Part shown: in pieces, positions 52,572 through 62,236 of the stretch
Position numbering within the stretch: the first letter of the stretch is position 1
Layout: the number at the start of each line of letters is the position of its first letter
Origin: Oscillatoria princeps RMCB-10
GTDB lineage: Bacteria; Cyanobacteriota; Cyanobacteriia; Cyanobacteriales; Oscillatoriaceae
Length of the DNA stretch: 64,000 nt
Direction of reading: 5' to 3'
Assembly (NCBI GenBank): GCA_019359235.1
Contig: JAHHHT010000003.1
Location: 186,001 to 250,000, forward strand
Translations under genes and position numbers: made by a program
The notes under the pieces: generated by a model
Told to the model about the DNA's origin: nothing
Seen by the model: only the letters and a program-made list of their open reading frames with translations
Database searches by the model: none

Positions 52572-54575
52572 CTAAAGCGTAAAGTAGAAGGTGGCCCCTC
52601 GCTCCACAGCAGCTTCAGCCCAAATCCTGCCTCCGTGCCGGTGAATAATGCGCTGCACCGTAGCCAGACCCACGCCGGTGCCTTCAAACTCAGCACTTTC
52701 GTGCAGGCGCACGAAAGCTGCGAACAGTTTATCCGCCTGTGCCATATCGAAGCCGGCACCGTCATCGCGGACAAAGTAAGTCTGGTGTGGGGAGTGCAGC
52801 CCAACTCCGAATTCAATGCGAGCCCGGGGGCGCTTGGACGTGTACTTCCAGGCATTACCCAGCAGGTTCTCCAGCGCGATTTGCAGCAGCCGCCCATCAG
52901 CCTTGGCCACCACCCCTGGCGCAATCGCGAATTCCACCTGACGTTCCGGCTCTTTCGCCTTCAGATCTCGGGCGATCGCCGCAACCATTGCGCTGAGATC
53001 CACCGGCTCGCGCTTCATCTCAGCCTGCGTCACCCGCGCCAGCTGCAACAAATCGTCGATCAGCTGGCCCATCCGCTGAGCTGCGCCACGGATGCGCTGG
53101 AGATCCTCCAGACTGTCCGCATCCAGCTTGTCCGCACAATCTCTCAGCAAAAGCAAGCTGAAGCCGTCAATCACCGCCAGCGGGCCCCGCAAGTCGTGGG
53201 CCACTGAGTGGGAAAATGCTTCTAGCTCTTTATTCACCGCTTCCAGTTGCGCGGTGCGCTCCACCAGCGCCAGCCGGCTGAAATACCGCTCAGTAATATC
53301 GTCCAGCAGCCAGAGGCGACCGGGGACATCGCGCACCCGGGTGGGGGTACTCGAGATGCTCAGCACCTTTCGGGCGTCGGGTGCCGGCGCTGCGAGAGCC
53401 TGACTGTCCCTCGAACCGCCAGAATCTTTCTGGCCCAAGGCTGCGCTCCTGCCAACCCACACCCAGTCGCGAATCTCCGCATCAGGCTGCGAGAAAAACT
53501 CCACAGCCTGCTCGGCGATCGCCTGCCGGTTGTCAGCGCTTTCCCGCAGCGCCGCCATCGCCACCGCCACAGACACCGGCTCCACAGCACCCGACGCCAG
53601 CCCCAAGTGCGCCGACGCCGCCTGATTCAGCCAGCCCTGCTCCCCACTCTCATCCACAAACACGACACCTTGAGGGATCGTCTCCAAGATGGCACCGTAG
53701 CGTGCCTGCAGCTTCTCCAAGTGCGTGGTGGTGTCAGAAAACCGCAACAAAGTCCGCAGCGCCGCCAAGCTCGACTCGATCAGCTTCCTCTGGTGCGGGG
53801 GTATCGAGGTGGGGCGATACCAAATTAATACAATTGCCCCGCGCAAGCTGCCCGCATCCTGAAGCGGCAGCACGGCTATTGACTTAGCCCCTCTGGCAAC
53901 CAAAACCCGAGCCCCGCCCGGTGCGGACGCACAGTCGCTATAGTAAAAGCAGCGGTTTTGCTCTAGCGCCTCAGCAAACAGCTTGGGAGTCGTCAGTTTG
54001 TCCGGCAAAGCGCTCTGGGGCAGGCACAACACCGCCTCAGCCGTCACCTCGTCGAGTTGGCGCAAGGCAATCGCCGCACCGGCACCGGCCAGATCCCGCA
54101 GTTCGGTGACCGCTCCCTCCATGACACTCTCGGGAGTGGCACCCTTGCCGGCCTGGAGTAGCGAGCCCAGCAGGTGGCGAGATGCCAGCTCCCACTCCAC
54201 GCCCACCAGGAACCTCCGCGCCAGCACCCCCAGCACAGCTGCGCCCCCCACCGCCTGGGTGTAACCCGCCAGCCACATCTCCTGCCCGCAGAGTGCCATC
54301 CCCGCCAGCAGCGCCACCGTCACCGCCACCACTGCCAGTGGCAGCATCACCGCAGCGGCAAACAGCGCCGGTGCCGCCAGCAGCTCCGGCGACACTCCAG
54401 CCAGCACGCAAAAGCCCGCCAGTGCCAGCGCCAGCCACACGACAGCGCCTCTAAACGTTGGCAGCCGCTCTGGATGATTGTGCGGCAGCTTTAATACAAA
54501 TTTAAGATTTTGTAGCTTGCATTTTAGATTAAACGTTAACGCGCCAAACGCCCTTAAACAATTGATTCCCAGCAT
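52572..54575 (-). CDS. Membrane histidine kinase with GAF- and PAS-like sensor domains
   Basis: 667 aa. Three hydrophobic segments (~43-62, ~66-92, ~103-120) are followed by a GAF-like region (~145-275), a PAS-like region (~290-430), the HisKA dimerisation helix with the phospho-acceptor His460 (SVAHDLRGPL) and a HATPase_c domain: N box ENLLGNAWKYTS (~569-580), G1 DDGAGF, G2 GTGVGLATV, ending GGRIWAEA...TFYFTL. The layout resembles bacteriophytochrome-type kinases but no chromophore Cys is evident. No response regulator gene lies next to it. The first ~30 residues look repeat-derived and the start is uncertain. Confidence 0.92.
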   Translation of the reverse strand: MLGINCLRAFGALTFNLKCKLQNLKFVLKLPHNHPERLPTFRGAVVWLALALAGFCVLAGVSPELLAAPALFAAAVMLPLAVVAVTVALLAGMALCGQEMWLAGYTQAVGGAAVLGVLARRFLVGVEWELASRHLLGSLLQAGKGATPESVMEGAVTELRDLAGAGAAIALRQLDEVTAEAVLCLPQSALPDKLTTPKLFAEALEQNRCFYYSDCASAPGGARVLVARGAKSIAVLPLQDAGSLRGAIVLIWYRPTSIPPHQRKLIESSLAALRTLLRFSDTTTHLEKLQARYGAILETIPQGVVFVDESGEQGWLNQAASAHLGLASGAVEPVSVAVAMAALRESADNRQAIAEQAVEFFSQPDAEIRDWVWVGRSAALGQKDSGGSRDSQALAAPAPDARKVLSISSTPTRVRDVPGRLWLLDDITERYFSRLALVERTAQLEAVNKELEAFSHSVAHDLRGPLAVIDGFSLLLLRDCADKLDADSLEDLQRIRGAAQRMGQLIDDLLQLARVTQAEMKREPVDLSAMVAAIARDLKAKEPERQVEFAIAPGVVAKADGRLLQIALENLLGNAWKYTSKRPRARIEFGVGLHSPHQTYFVRDDGAGFDMAQADKLFAAFVRLHESAEFEGTGVGLATVQRIIHRHGGRIWAEAAVERGATFYFTL

Positions 54576-54895
54576 CCGGCCATCCGAACATAAGTTAATT
54601 AATTAACCGTAAAATTTAATATACTACCACCGCTAACCCAGGTATAGATCTTTTAACCAAAAATCTGATATCTGTGCTTCCGGTTAATTTCTCTTACCTG
54701 GCGAGCTTTGTGACTCTGCTTCCCAGCCAGAGGCTGGGAACAAGCCAGGGGAAGCTCAGCCGGCGACTTACTGAGAAAGGCCCAACAACATGTAATATAG
54801 TTCTTCCGGGATGTGTCAGCGGATACCCAGATTGCCAGAACTAATAACCGCCTCAACCCTATTGACTTAAAATTACCTTTCAGCTATAATCGCGC
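54576..54895. other. Intergenic region between kinase and hydrolase genes
   Basis: 320 bases. A CTTCCCAGCCAGAGGCTGGGAA palindromic repeat is at ~54719-54740 (same family as after glmS). AT-rich TTAATTAATTAACCG at ~54595-54610. No gene. Confidence 0.5.
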
Positions 54896-55697
54896 TCAAT
54901 TCTTCAAATACGCCTCAATGGCCCTGTTTACCTCGTCGGGCGCACTCAGGTGAGGTAAGTGGCCGCTCGCCGCCACCGGCATCAGCTGGCTCTTAGGTAT
55001 CTTTTTTGCCATATATGCGCCCACCTCAGACGGCACGGCAATGTCGTCGCTCGACTGTATAATAAGAGTCGGCACATTCAGGCGCGGCAACTCAGCGCGG
55101 TGGTCAGACTGGAAAATCACCCGCGCCACAGCCTGAGCGATGTCCGGGCGGATGGCCGACAGACCCCGGGCAAACTCCAGCGCCAGTTCAGGTCTTTCCG
55201 GGTTCCGCATGGCCAGAGGCGCAAAGCCACTCGCCCAAGCATAGTAGTTAGACGACATGGCAGCGTAGAGCGCATCCAAGTCCGCCTGCTCGAACCCCCC
55301 GACGTAATCCTGATCGTTGAGGTAGCGGGGAGAAGCCCCCATAAAAATGAGCCGGCTGAACAGCTTCGGATCGACGAGCGCCGCCAGCAGGCTGACCATA
55401 CCGCTAACCGAGTGGCCGACCAGCACGCACTGTCTCAACCCCAACGAGAGCGCAGATCTCCAGCAAATCCTCCGCATAGCTGTAGAGACTGCTGTACCGG
55501 CGCGGACTGTAGGCCGCAAAATTTGACTTGCCGGCTCCCACGTGGTCGAAAAGGACAACGCGATACCGCGATTGAAAAGCCACGACCTGATGCCGCCAAG
55601 CCGTCTGGTCAGTTCCGAACCCGTGGGCAAAGACAATCGTCTGCTTGCCACTGCCCAGCACCTGTACGTTATTGCGATCGAGAACGGTCGTTGCCAT
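54896..55697 (-). pseudogene. RsbQ-like alpha/beta hydrolase, broken by one frameshift
   Basis: The N-terminal part reads in one frame from ATG 55697 (VLGSGKQTIVFAHGFGTDQ; oxyanion HGFG) to LVGVETVRAGRPLG and a stop. The rest continues in another frame as LRQCVLVGHSVSGMVSLLAA (nucleophile GHSVSG) to the end (DDIAVPSEVGAYMAKK, SGHLPHLSAPDEV with the catalytic Asp and His regions). Removing one base from the CCCC at 55439-55442 restores a single ~267-aa protein matching RsbQ-type hydrolases, which in Bacillus serve stress sensing with a PAS phosphatase. Either recent inactivation or a sequencing error in a homopolymer. Confidence 0.85.
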
Positions 55698-55956
55698 GCC
55701 GGTGTCACTTCTTGCGGCCCAGTTCCATTTTTCAGTAAATTATCCCTCACAAATCCCACCATGCAATCCGCATTACTGCGGATCGCCAGCCCCCAGAGCC
55801 AGAGTTAGGGTAGTTGGTAGGGGAGCATCCCCGCTGTGCGAAGAAGCCCATATCAATGCGACAATGATTTCAGCAGGGGGTAGGATGAGAAGATTTTTGG
55901 CCAGCTGAATCCCGGAAACGGGATTGAAACAAACGAAACAAACACTCGCAGCAATT

Positions 55957-58272
55957 ATGTCCTCGATTCCCGACCCCCCTGCATCCAATAACAGAGGCGC
56001 GTCTCAGGCCACTCCCTCTCTAGAAGCCGGTTTAGCGGCTCTCAAACAGGGAGATCACCCCACAGCCATCGCTCACCTAGAAGGCGTCTGCGAGATTGAG
56101 CTTCACGAACCCACTCTCTTGCGCGCTCAGATGGGGCTAGTCCTCGCTTATGAAGGCAATGGCCAAATCGAAAGCGCCCTCGCCCTCTGTCAAACCCTCA
56201 GCTCTAGCCCCCAGCGCCAAGTCAAAGAATGGGCCGAGCGCACCAACGCCGGTTTGCGAGCCCGCTACCCCCAGATTCTCCCCTCACCGGCTCCCACCTC
56301 CCAACCCCCAGCCCCACCAGACCCCACCGGCTTTGTCCCCTCTTCCCCCCCGCCGGTGGGCAAAAAAAGCCGCTCCCCCCTCGGTTCCGCCCCCTCCCCA
56401 CCGGCAGCCGGCAAGCAAAACAAGCCCCAGCCATCCCCCAATCCCCAAATCCCGGCTCCCCCTCCTCAACCTCTAAACCGCAATATCAGCTGGCGCAATG
56501 CTGGACGGGCAAAGGATTGGAAGCCAATGGCACTTGCAAAGCAGTGGCCTTTGCGCTGGCTGCTAGCCGGCACCCTGGCGGCACAGTTTTGGGTGATGCG
56601 GGCCATATTTCAGTTATTCCTGGCCACTGCCAACAATATTTTGGTGACACTGCGACTGGCTCCCATTCAAGAGTTCTACCGGCTCTACTACGCCCCCAAC
56701 CCGCCGGTGATCGCCGCGATGGCCCTGCTGCTGATCGCCTCTCCCTGGTTGCTGGACGCACTGCTGCAGCGGTTTTATGGCGCAGTGCCGCTGTCTGCGG
56801 AAACCCTGGCGGCGAGCAGTCCGGAAGCGGTTCAGATGCTGAAACGCAAATGCCTTCAAAAAAACTGGCCAGTGCCGGCGTTGAAACTGCTGCCGACAGC
56901 AGCGCCGGTGGCGCTGACTTACGGCAACCTGCCCCGCACGGCCCGCATCGCCGTCAGTCAGGGGTTGCTCGACCGGCTGGCAGATGGGGAAATTGCCGCG
57001 ATTTGTGCCGGCGAAATAGGCCACATTGCCACCTGGGATTTTGCTGTGATGTCCCTGGCTGTGCTTGTCGCTAACACTCCTTATATTATTTACTGGCAAG
57101 TTGCGCAATGGGGAGACCGGTGGCAAAACGGGAGCGGCTGGCAGGCCAAATTGCTGCGTTCAGGGGCGGCGGGGATTTCTGCCCTCGCTTACGGGCTCTA
57201 TTGGCTGTTGCGCTGGCCTGCTTTGTGGCTGTCGCGGGTGCGGGTTTATTACAGCGACCGTCTGGCGGCTGAAACGACGGGCAATCCTAATGGCTTAACC
57301 CGGGCTTTGCTGAAGATGGCGGCTGGCATTGCTGAGGATGTCGGGCAACAGGGGCAAACCAGCTATCTGCTGGAAGGGTTTGACCTGCTGGTGCCGGTGG
57401 GGCACCGGCAGGCGGTCGGTCTTGGCTCGTGTTTGGCCGGCACGTCGCTGGAGTCGCTGCTGGCGTGGGAGTGCCGCAACCCCTACCGCCGGTGGCTGGC
57501 TGCCAACAATTCCCACCCCCCTACTGGCGACCGGCTGCAGCTGCAGGCCCAGTACGCCCGGTTCTGGAAGTTGGAGACTGAGCTGGATTTGGGGAGTTCG
57601 GTGCCTGCCGGCAGTTCTGAAACTTTTAACCGCAAGACGCTTCTGCTCGCCGGCGCACCTTTTTTTGGGGTGCTGGCCGGTTTGGCTGCTGGCTGCTTGC
57701 TGTGGCTGGTCGGCTGGACTGGCGTGCAGCTGCGCATCAGCCTGATCTCTTGGGTGTTCCGCGACTGGCAGTGGCTTTTCTGGGGCTTGCTGCTGGCTGG
57801 ATTCAGTCTGGGCACGGTTGTGCGGTTCAATTCTTTTTTTCCGGAGATCCCGCGTTCTGCGGATCTCGCTGCTCCCAGCTTGCCGGCCTTGCTGGCCGGG
57901 CCTGCGGCTCTGCCCCTTGACAGCCAGCCGGTGCGCTTGGAGGGCAAGTTGCAGGGGCGCACCGGCATCAGCAATTGGCTCGCACAGGACTTGCTGTTGC
58001 AAACGGCAACCGGGTTGGTGAAATTGCATTGCTTCTCGAAGCTGGGGCCGGTTTGGCTGCTGGCCAAGTCGGTTCGTCCTTGGCAGCTGGTGAGCCGGCC
58101 GGTGATTGTTACGGGCTGGTTTCGCCGGGGAGCCACTCCCTGGATCGATGTTGAAACGGTGCAAGCCGGTGGCGGCAGGACCAGTACGAGTGGCCACCCA
58201 ATTTGGTCGGCGATTCTGGCCGGTGCGGCGGCGCTGTGGGCCGCTTACCTGATCTCTCGCGGCGGGTTTTAA
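55957..58272 (+). CDS. M48-like membrane peptidase homologue with degenerate zinc motif
   Basis: 771 aa from ATG 55957. Residues ~20-105 form a TPR-like helical domain, ~105-175 a Pro-rich linker, then membrane segments (~200-225, ~250-270), an M48/HtpX-like domain and several further membrane segments (~405-425, ~610-690). The expected HExxH reads GEIGH (352-356), so the first zinc His is replaced by Gly. The downstream YYSDRLAAE motif, which supplies the third ligand region, is intact. The C-terminal ~110 residues look like an OB-like soluble domain. It could be a non-peptidase scaffold or use another ligand; related cyanobacterial proteins with AGELGH are known to me only as hypothetical M48 members. 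Confidence 0.85.
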   Translation: MSSIPDPPASNNRGASQATPSLEAGLAALKQGDHPTAIAHLEGVCEIELHEPTLLRAQMGLVLAYEGNGQIESALALCQTLSSSPQRQVKEWAERTNAGLRARYPQILPSPAPTSQPPAPPDPTGFVPSSPPPVGKKSRSPLGSAPSPPAAGKQNKPQPSPNPQIPAPPPQPLNRNISWRNAGRAKDWKPMALAKQWPLRWLLAGTLAAQFWVMRAIFQLFLATANNILVTLRLAPIQEFYRLYYAPNPPVIAAMALLLIASPWLLDALLQRFYGAVPLSAETLAASSPEAVQMLKRKCLQKNWPVPALKLLPTAAPVALTYGNLPRTARIAVSQGLLDRLADGEIAAICAGEIGHIATWDFAVMSLAVLVANTPYIIYWQVAQWGDRWQNGSGWQAKLLRSGAAGISALAYGLYWLLRWPALWLSRVRVYYSDRLAAETTGNPNGLTRALLKMAAGIAEDVGQQGQTSYLLEGFDLLVPVGHRQAVGLGSCLAGTSLESLLAWECRNPYRRWLAANNSHPPTGDRLQLQAQYARFWKLETELDLGSSVPAGSSETFNRKTLLLAGAPFFGVLAGLAAGCLLWLVGWTGVQLRISLISWVFRDWQWLFWGLLLAGFSLGTVVRFNSFFPEIPRSADLAAPSLPALLAGPAALPLDSQPVRLEGKLQGRTGISNWLAQDLLLQTATGLVKLHCFSKLGPVWLLAKSVRPWQLVSRPVIVTGWFRRGATPWIDVETVQAGGGRTSTSGHPIWSAILAGAAALWAAYLISRGGF

Positions 58273-59525
58273 GGCATCCGCATGATTAATCTAAATTAAA
58301 GCTGGCTGAACTCATTTGACCAGAAAAAGGCTGCCTTAAATAGTTATGGGCAATTAACCGGATTTTATAGCAAGTCAGCTACAGGAGCGCTCCCGGCGAA
58401 AAAATGTAAAGAAATATTGCAATTACTGGCGCTGAGTGTTACATTTATTTACAGAAAGCCGCAGTGAGAGGGTGGGGTGTGCCGGAAGTTTGTCCCACTG
58501 CATTCTGTCAACCGTCTCGGTGTCAGGTTTTCCTTCTCCCAACACAGCATGTTCAGCCAGCCGGAGCCACCGGCTGGCCTTTTGCCTGCCGGCAGCGGTT
58601 TCGGTGAGGGAACTAGCGGCTGAAAAGGAAAATCCCTTGGCAATAGCTGTTGAGTCTTGACTGTGATACCTTGATGAAGGGTTGGAAATTTGCTGTGCGC
58701 CAGTGCATGCAGATGGGCGGGTTGCTGACTGACTTGAGAGTTGCCGGTTAAAACAGACAGCTCAAAAGCGAGCGGTTTCTTTGATTGGTAACAGGCTTGC
58801 CTGTTCCAGGTTACAATAGCAAGCGCCCCTAACCTCTGCGCTTTTGAGAGCGTTGAGGGGTTGGCAGCCCGAGAGAAAGAAAAGCTGATGCATTGAGCGA
58901 GAGCGCTTCGGCGCTGCTTGCGCCCCCGATATTTTGGCTGACTGAGCAGTTATACAAAGAGTATTTTGGTCAGGCACGCCCTATTTTAGGTTGACAGGCT
59001 GGTTTTTAGAGTCTTGACTCTGATAAGATTTAAGGAGTTATGAGAAGATTATTGGAGTTTTAGAGACAGCGGCTGGCAACCCGGACAGGATTGTGCCTGG
59101 TGTCTAGGTGGTGCTACCGGCTACTGAGGGCGTCTGTTCCTGGATATACTAAAGGACGAATCGGGATGTTAGTATCCCTGTGGCTTGAGTTCCCGGCATC
59201 CCACGAGTGGTTGAAACGGCGGTTTCGCTTCTTGAGTGTGTGACAGCAATCTCCAAAAACAACATTGAGCTGCAATTACCTAGAGATGACCAAAAGCTTG
59301 ACAAGGCGACCTGACAGCACGCGGAAGTGTTTTCGGGTGCGGCGGACCGGCACAACCCTACTGAATCACTGTTTGTGGAGGGGTGAGCGGCGCTGTTGAG
59401 GTTGGCCAGAGGAGCGAGAGGGTTGGCTGGTGCGTTGCGTCGGGAGTCAACTCTTGTCCGCGGAGGGCCTTTGAGCCGGTTAAGGTTTGTTAAATTGTTT
59501 GAACCCAACTTTGGAGGTGTGTTCC
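58273..59525. other. 1.25-kb gene-free region upstream of the RRM gene
   Basis: No ORF with a ribosome site and recognisable protein. The ~350 bases before the RRM gene (59130-59500) carry GC-rich, partly self-complementary sequence (e.g. GGGATGTTAGTATCCC at 59163-59178) and probably form a long leader. TTGACA at 58991-58996 and TTGACT at 59014 are possible promoter elements but lack well-spaced -10 boxes. A minus-strand frame at ~58430-58755 is open for ~105 codons but has no start. Confidence 0.45.
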
Positions 59526-60143
59526 ATGTCGATTCGTCTTTATGTCGGTAATCTGCCCAAAGAAATAGACCGCAAGGAGCTGCAAGCCGTTTTTGCTGAG
59601 GCGGGCGACTCGGTGACGGCGAAAGTGATCACAGACCGCAAAACTGGCAAATGCCGGGGGTTTGGTTTTGTGACGGTCAAAACGGAAGAAGAGGCTGACC
59701 AAATCATCGAAAAGTACAACGGCTACCTTTTCAAAGAAACCCCCCTGAAGATAGAAAAGGCTTTGCCTCGGTCTAAGGGTAAAGGAGAAGAGGAACAGAT
59801 CCCGGGCGCATCAGCAGCGCCAGCCACAGCAGCAACCGTACCGGCACCTGTGGTCAAAGCAGCAGGCGAGCGCAGTGGCGGTGGCGAGCGCGGTGGCGAG
59901 CGCGGTGGCGAGCGCGGTGGCGAGCGCGGTGGCGAGCGCAGTGGCGAGCGCGGTGGCGAGCGCGGTGGCGAGCGTGCTGGCGGTCGTCGCGGCGGTGGCC
60001 AAAACAAGTCTCGTCGCGGCGCAGCTGCAGCCACCGGCACCGCGAGCACCTCGTCCTCAGACGCCACGCAGCCCGATCCTCGCTGGGCGCAGGAGCTGGA
60101 AAAACTCAAGCAGATGCTGGCGGCTCAAGCGAGCAATCCCTAG
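59526..60143 (+). CDS. RRM-type RNA-binding protein with GER-repeat tail
   Basis: 205 aa from ATG 59526, with GGAGGT upstream. A single RRM (~1-80) has RNP2 LYVGNL and RNP1 KCRGFGFVTV. It is followed by an Ala-rich linker and about nine GER/GGER tetrapeptides (~118-158) then GRRGGG. The family of Rbp proteins in cyanobacteria is ~100 aa with a short Gly-rich tail; this one is longer because of the GER expansion and a charged C-terminal helix (RWAQELEKLKQML). Cyanobacterial Rbp genes are often cold- or stress-induced. The long gene-free upstream region fits post-transcriptional control. Confidence 0.93.
   Translation: MSIRLYVGNLPKEIDRKELQAVFAEAGDSVTAKVITDRKTGKCRGFGFVTVKTEEEADQIIEKYNGYLFKETPLKIEKALPRSKGKGEEEQIPGASAAPATAATVPAPVVKAAGERSGGGERGGERGGERGGERGGERSGERGGERGGERAGGRRGGGQNKSRRGAAAATGTASTSSSDATQPDPRWAQELEKLKQMLAAQASNP
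59874..59980 (+). repeat. 12-bp tandem repeat GGCGAGCGCGGT in the RRM gene
   Basis: About nine in-frame units encode the GGER/SGER tetrapeptides. The periodicity also creates long Ala-Thr-Leu frames on the opposite strand, which are artefacts. Confidence 0.9.
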
Positions 60144-60281
60144 GCGCAGCCAATGGGCGCAAGACTGGGGGCGCTTTCAACACCTGTGCCGGCCTTGCAA
60201 TCGCAAGCATTGGCCAATAGCCTTGTGCAGCAAGCGCCCGCCCCTGTCTTTTGATTGCGACTCGCACGTCTTGGGGCAAGT

Positions 60282-60695
60282 CTAACTTACTTCATTGGAA
60301 GCCTCCTCGAGTAGGGGGACTTGCAGCCAATCCTGGAGGTGGGCTCGCAGGTGCTGGGCAAATTCTTGCCGGTGCTGGAATTTTTCGGTGCGCACCGGCT
60401 TGCGAGAGGCGTCGAGCGTCCAGCCATAATCGCTGCTCAAGCGGAGTTTCCCCTGCCAGTCGGCTACGGAGACAACCAGCCCGGTTGCTGGGCTGTTGTC
60501 GCAACCGGGCACGCGAAATACATAGTTGAAAGTATTCTGGCTGGCGGCGGCTACTGTGGAGGGCTGGCCACATTTTGACTGCAAGCGCTCGCGCACCAGT
60601 TCGGCTAAACCCGGTTTGGTTAAATCTTCCAAGGTGCGAACTGCCAGAGTCAGGGCAAAATAAAATTCTTCGACGGGAACAAATTCAAGCTGCAT
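60282..60695 (-). CDS. Conserved hypothetical cyanobacterial protein
   Basis: 137 aa from ATG 60695 (MQLEFVPVEEFYFALTLAVR). No signal peptide or membrane segment. Pattern of alternating helices and strands; two Cys (~42 and ~65). I do not recognise a domain. It ends convergently 139 bases from the RRM gene. The strong hydrophobic-to-charged periodicity and clean frame make it a likely real gene. Confidence 0.7.
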   Translation of the reverse strand: MQLEFVPVEEFYFALTLAVRTLEDLTKPGLAELVRERLQSKCGQPSTVAAASQNTFNYVFRVPGCDNSPATGLVVSVADWQGKLRLSSDYGWTLDASRKPVRTEKFQHRQEFAQHLRAHLQDWLQVPLLEEASNEVS

Positions 60696-61306
60696 GGGTG
60701 TGTGGGTGAGAGTTAGCTGCCAGCAATCCGTGGCGTTGCAGTTGCCAAAACTTCCCCCATCATACAGTTTTCACCCCCCAGCTGCACGATATTTGCACAG
60801 CGATCAAAAGGATGGCAGATTCTTATTCCCTAAAAGGCGTAAACCTGATGTTTTTAGGCTGGGGTTAATACCACAAGTGGGAGAATTATGCAATAGGTTT
60901 AGTAGGGCACGCAGTTTCTTTATAGCTGGCTGAGAGGGGGTTAATAAAGTAATTGTTAAGTCGGCGGGGTGGTGATAAACCCGGTCGATCTTGCAGGTTC
61001 AGATCATATTTAAGTTAGCGGCCACAATAAACCCTGTTTATGGCAGCCCTCACTTTTTGTTGATAAAGACTCGCTAACAGGTGCCGCGCTTCTCCTAGCC
61101 GGTATTGGCAATCCCAGAAACCGGGTTTATTTTGGGTGTAGGGGCGGGTTTACCTCAGATAGAAAGCGGGTGGCACTGATGGCTGATTTTCTAAACAATG
61201 TTTTCTAAACAATGCCTTCTCGAGCCAAAAATACCCTTTCCCAAAAAAATTTAAATTTTAAATTTAAAATAGCTAAGACGCCTTAGACATGGCAAACCCG
61301 AGGAAA
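60696..61306. other. Intergenic region, repeats only
   Basis: 611 bases. One AGAAACCGGGTTTATT partial palindrome (~61116-61131), a TAGGGGCGGGTTTACC repeat (~61140-61155) and a perfect TAAATTTTAAATTTAAAAT AT-rich palindrome (~61250-61269). No gene recognised. Confidence 0.6.
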
Positions 61307-62095
61307 TCACCTCTCACATGCGTGCCAGGTAAGTTCCGGAGTGGCCAAACCAAATCCCTGTCCGCAGCCCACGCCCAAATCGCGGCAGAACTCTATATCT
61401 CGCTCGTCTTCTAGCCCTTGGGCTAAAACCAGAATACCCTGTTCGTGGGCGGAATGCAAGAGAATTTTGATCAAAGTCTGCTTGAGAGAGTGTTTGCTGC
61501 AACCGCCCACCAGTCGCCGGTCGAGTTTAACCAGGTCCGGACGGAACTCCAGGACGTTGCGAGCCACTGAAACGCAGCCGCACAAATCATCAACCGCAAT
61601 CCCAAATCCCCATTGGCGCAGGCGGTTGATTATCTGCGGCAAGTCTGGACAGTGAGCCGAGCCAGACATTCATGGGCGACTGCCTGACGGGATGCCCGGT
61701 TAAAAATCGGCTGATATTTGAAAAAGATACGCCGCTCGATCAGCAGTCGAAAAAACCAGGCGTTCCTGACGGACAGGGTGATGGCACGCTCGGGGCTGAG
61801 CCTGGAGGAATTCCACCAGCATAGTGCTGTCCTCAAGAGGCGATCGGGTGAGCAAAAACCGGGAGGCGGCAAGACTTGTTTCTGTCAGTCGCTCGCAGAT
61901 CTGCCCGAAAACATCAGCCCCCATGATTTTGGACACCACTCGGTAAACGAGTTGGGTAACTGCAGGAACTGGCTGAAAGCCGACGCCACACAGACTGTCG
62001 CTCGTTTCGAGGTCATGCGGCTGAATAATTAATTTCAGCGAGTTAGTTAAGGAATTGAGCGGACGCACTGTGAACAGCCCCTTCATTGCTACCAT
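61307..62095 (-). pseudogene. EAL-domain phosphodiesterase pseudogene
   Basis: Three minus-strand frames join into one EAL protein. The first (from ~62095) has an uncharacterised N-terminal part ending in DSTMLVEFLQAQP. One extra base in the CCCC/GGGG at 61792-61795 shifts it to SVRNAWFFRLLIERRIFFKYQPIFN...HECLARL, where ECLAR stands for EAL-x-R. A deletion of roughly 100 codons near 61650-61675 then joins to INRLRQWGFGIAVDDLCGC, LVKLDRRLVGG and LGVGCGQGFGLATPE. Core metal-binding strands between EAL and the DDFG-like motif are missing, so c-di-GMP hydrolysis is impossible. Confidence 0.85.
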
Positions 62096-62236
62096 CTTCT
62101 AAAGATTCCTTCTCTAAAATAGGACAGTTTAAGGTTTCAAGGCTGTGCTGCAAATCACATAGCTAATGCCGCCAGCCAGCAGCCGTGCAGCTTCAGAAAC
62201 GCCGGTGGCTGGCGGCAAAGAGCTAGTGGCTCGCAT

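Noticed and set aside
58430-58755. Open minus-strand frame of about 105 codons with plausible composition
   Set aside because: No start codon near its 5' end and no recognised homology; a chance frame or an unrecognised fossil.
59723-60109. Pro/Ser/Arg and Ala-Thr-Leu repeat proteins opposite the RRM gene
   Set aside because: Produced by the 12-bp GER repeat read on the other strand.
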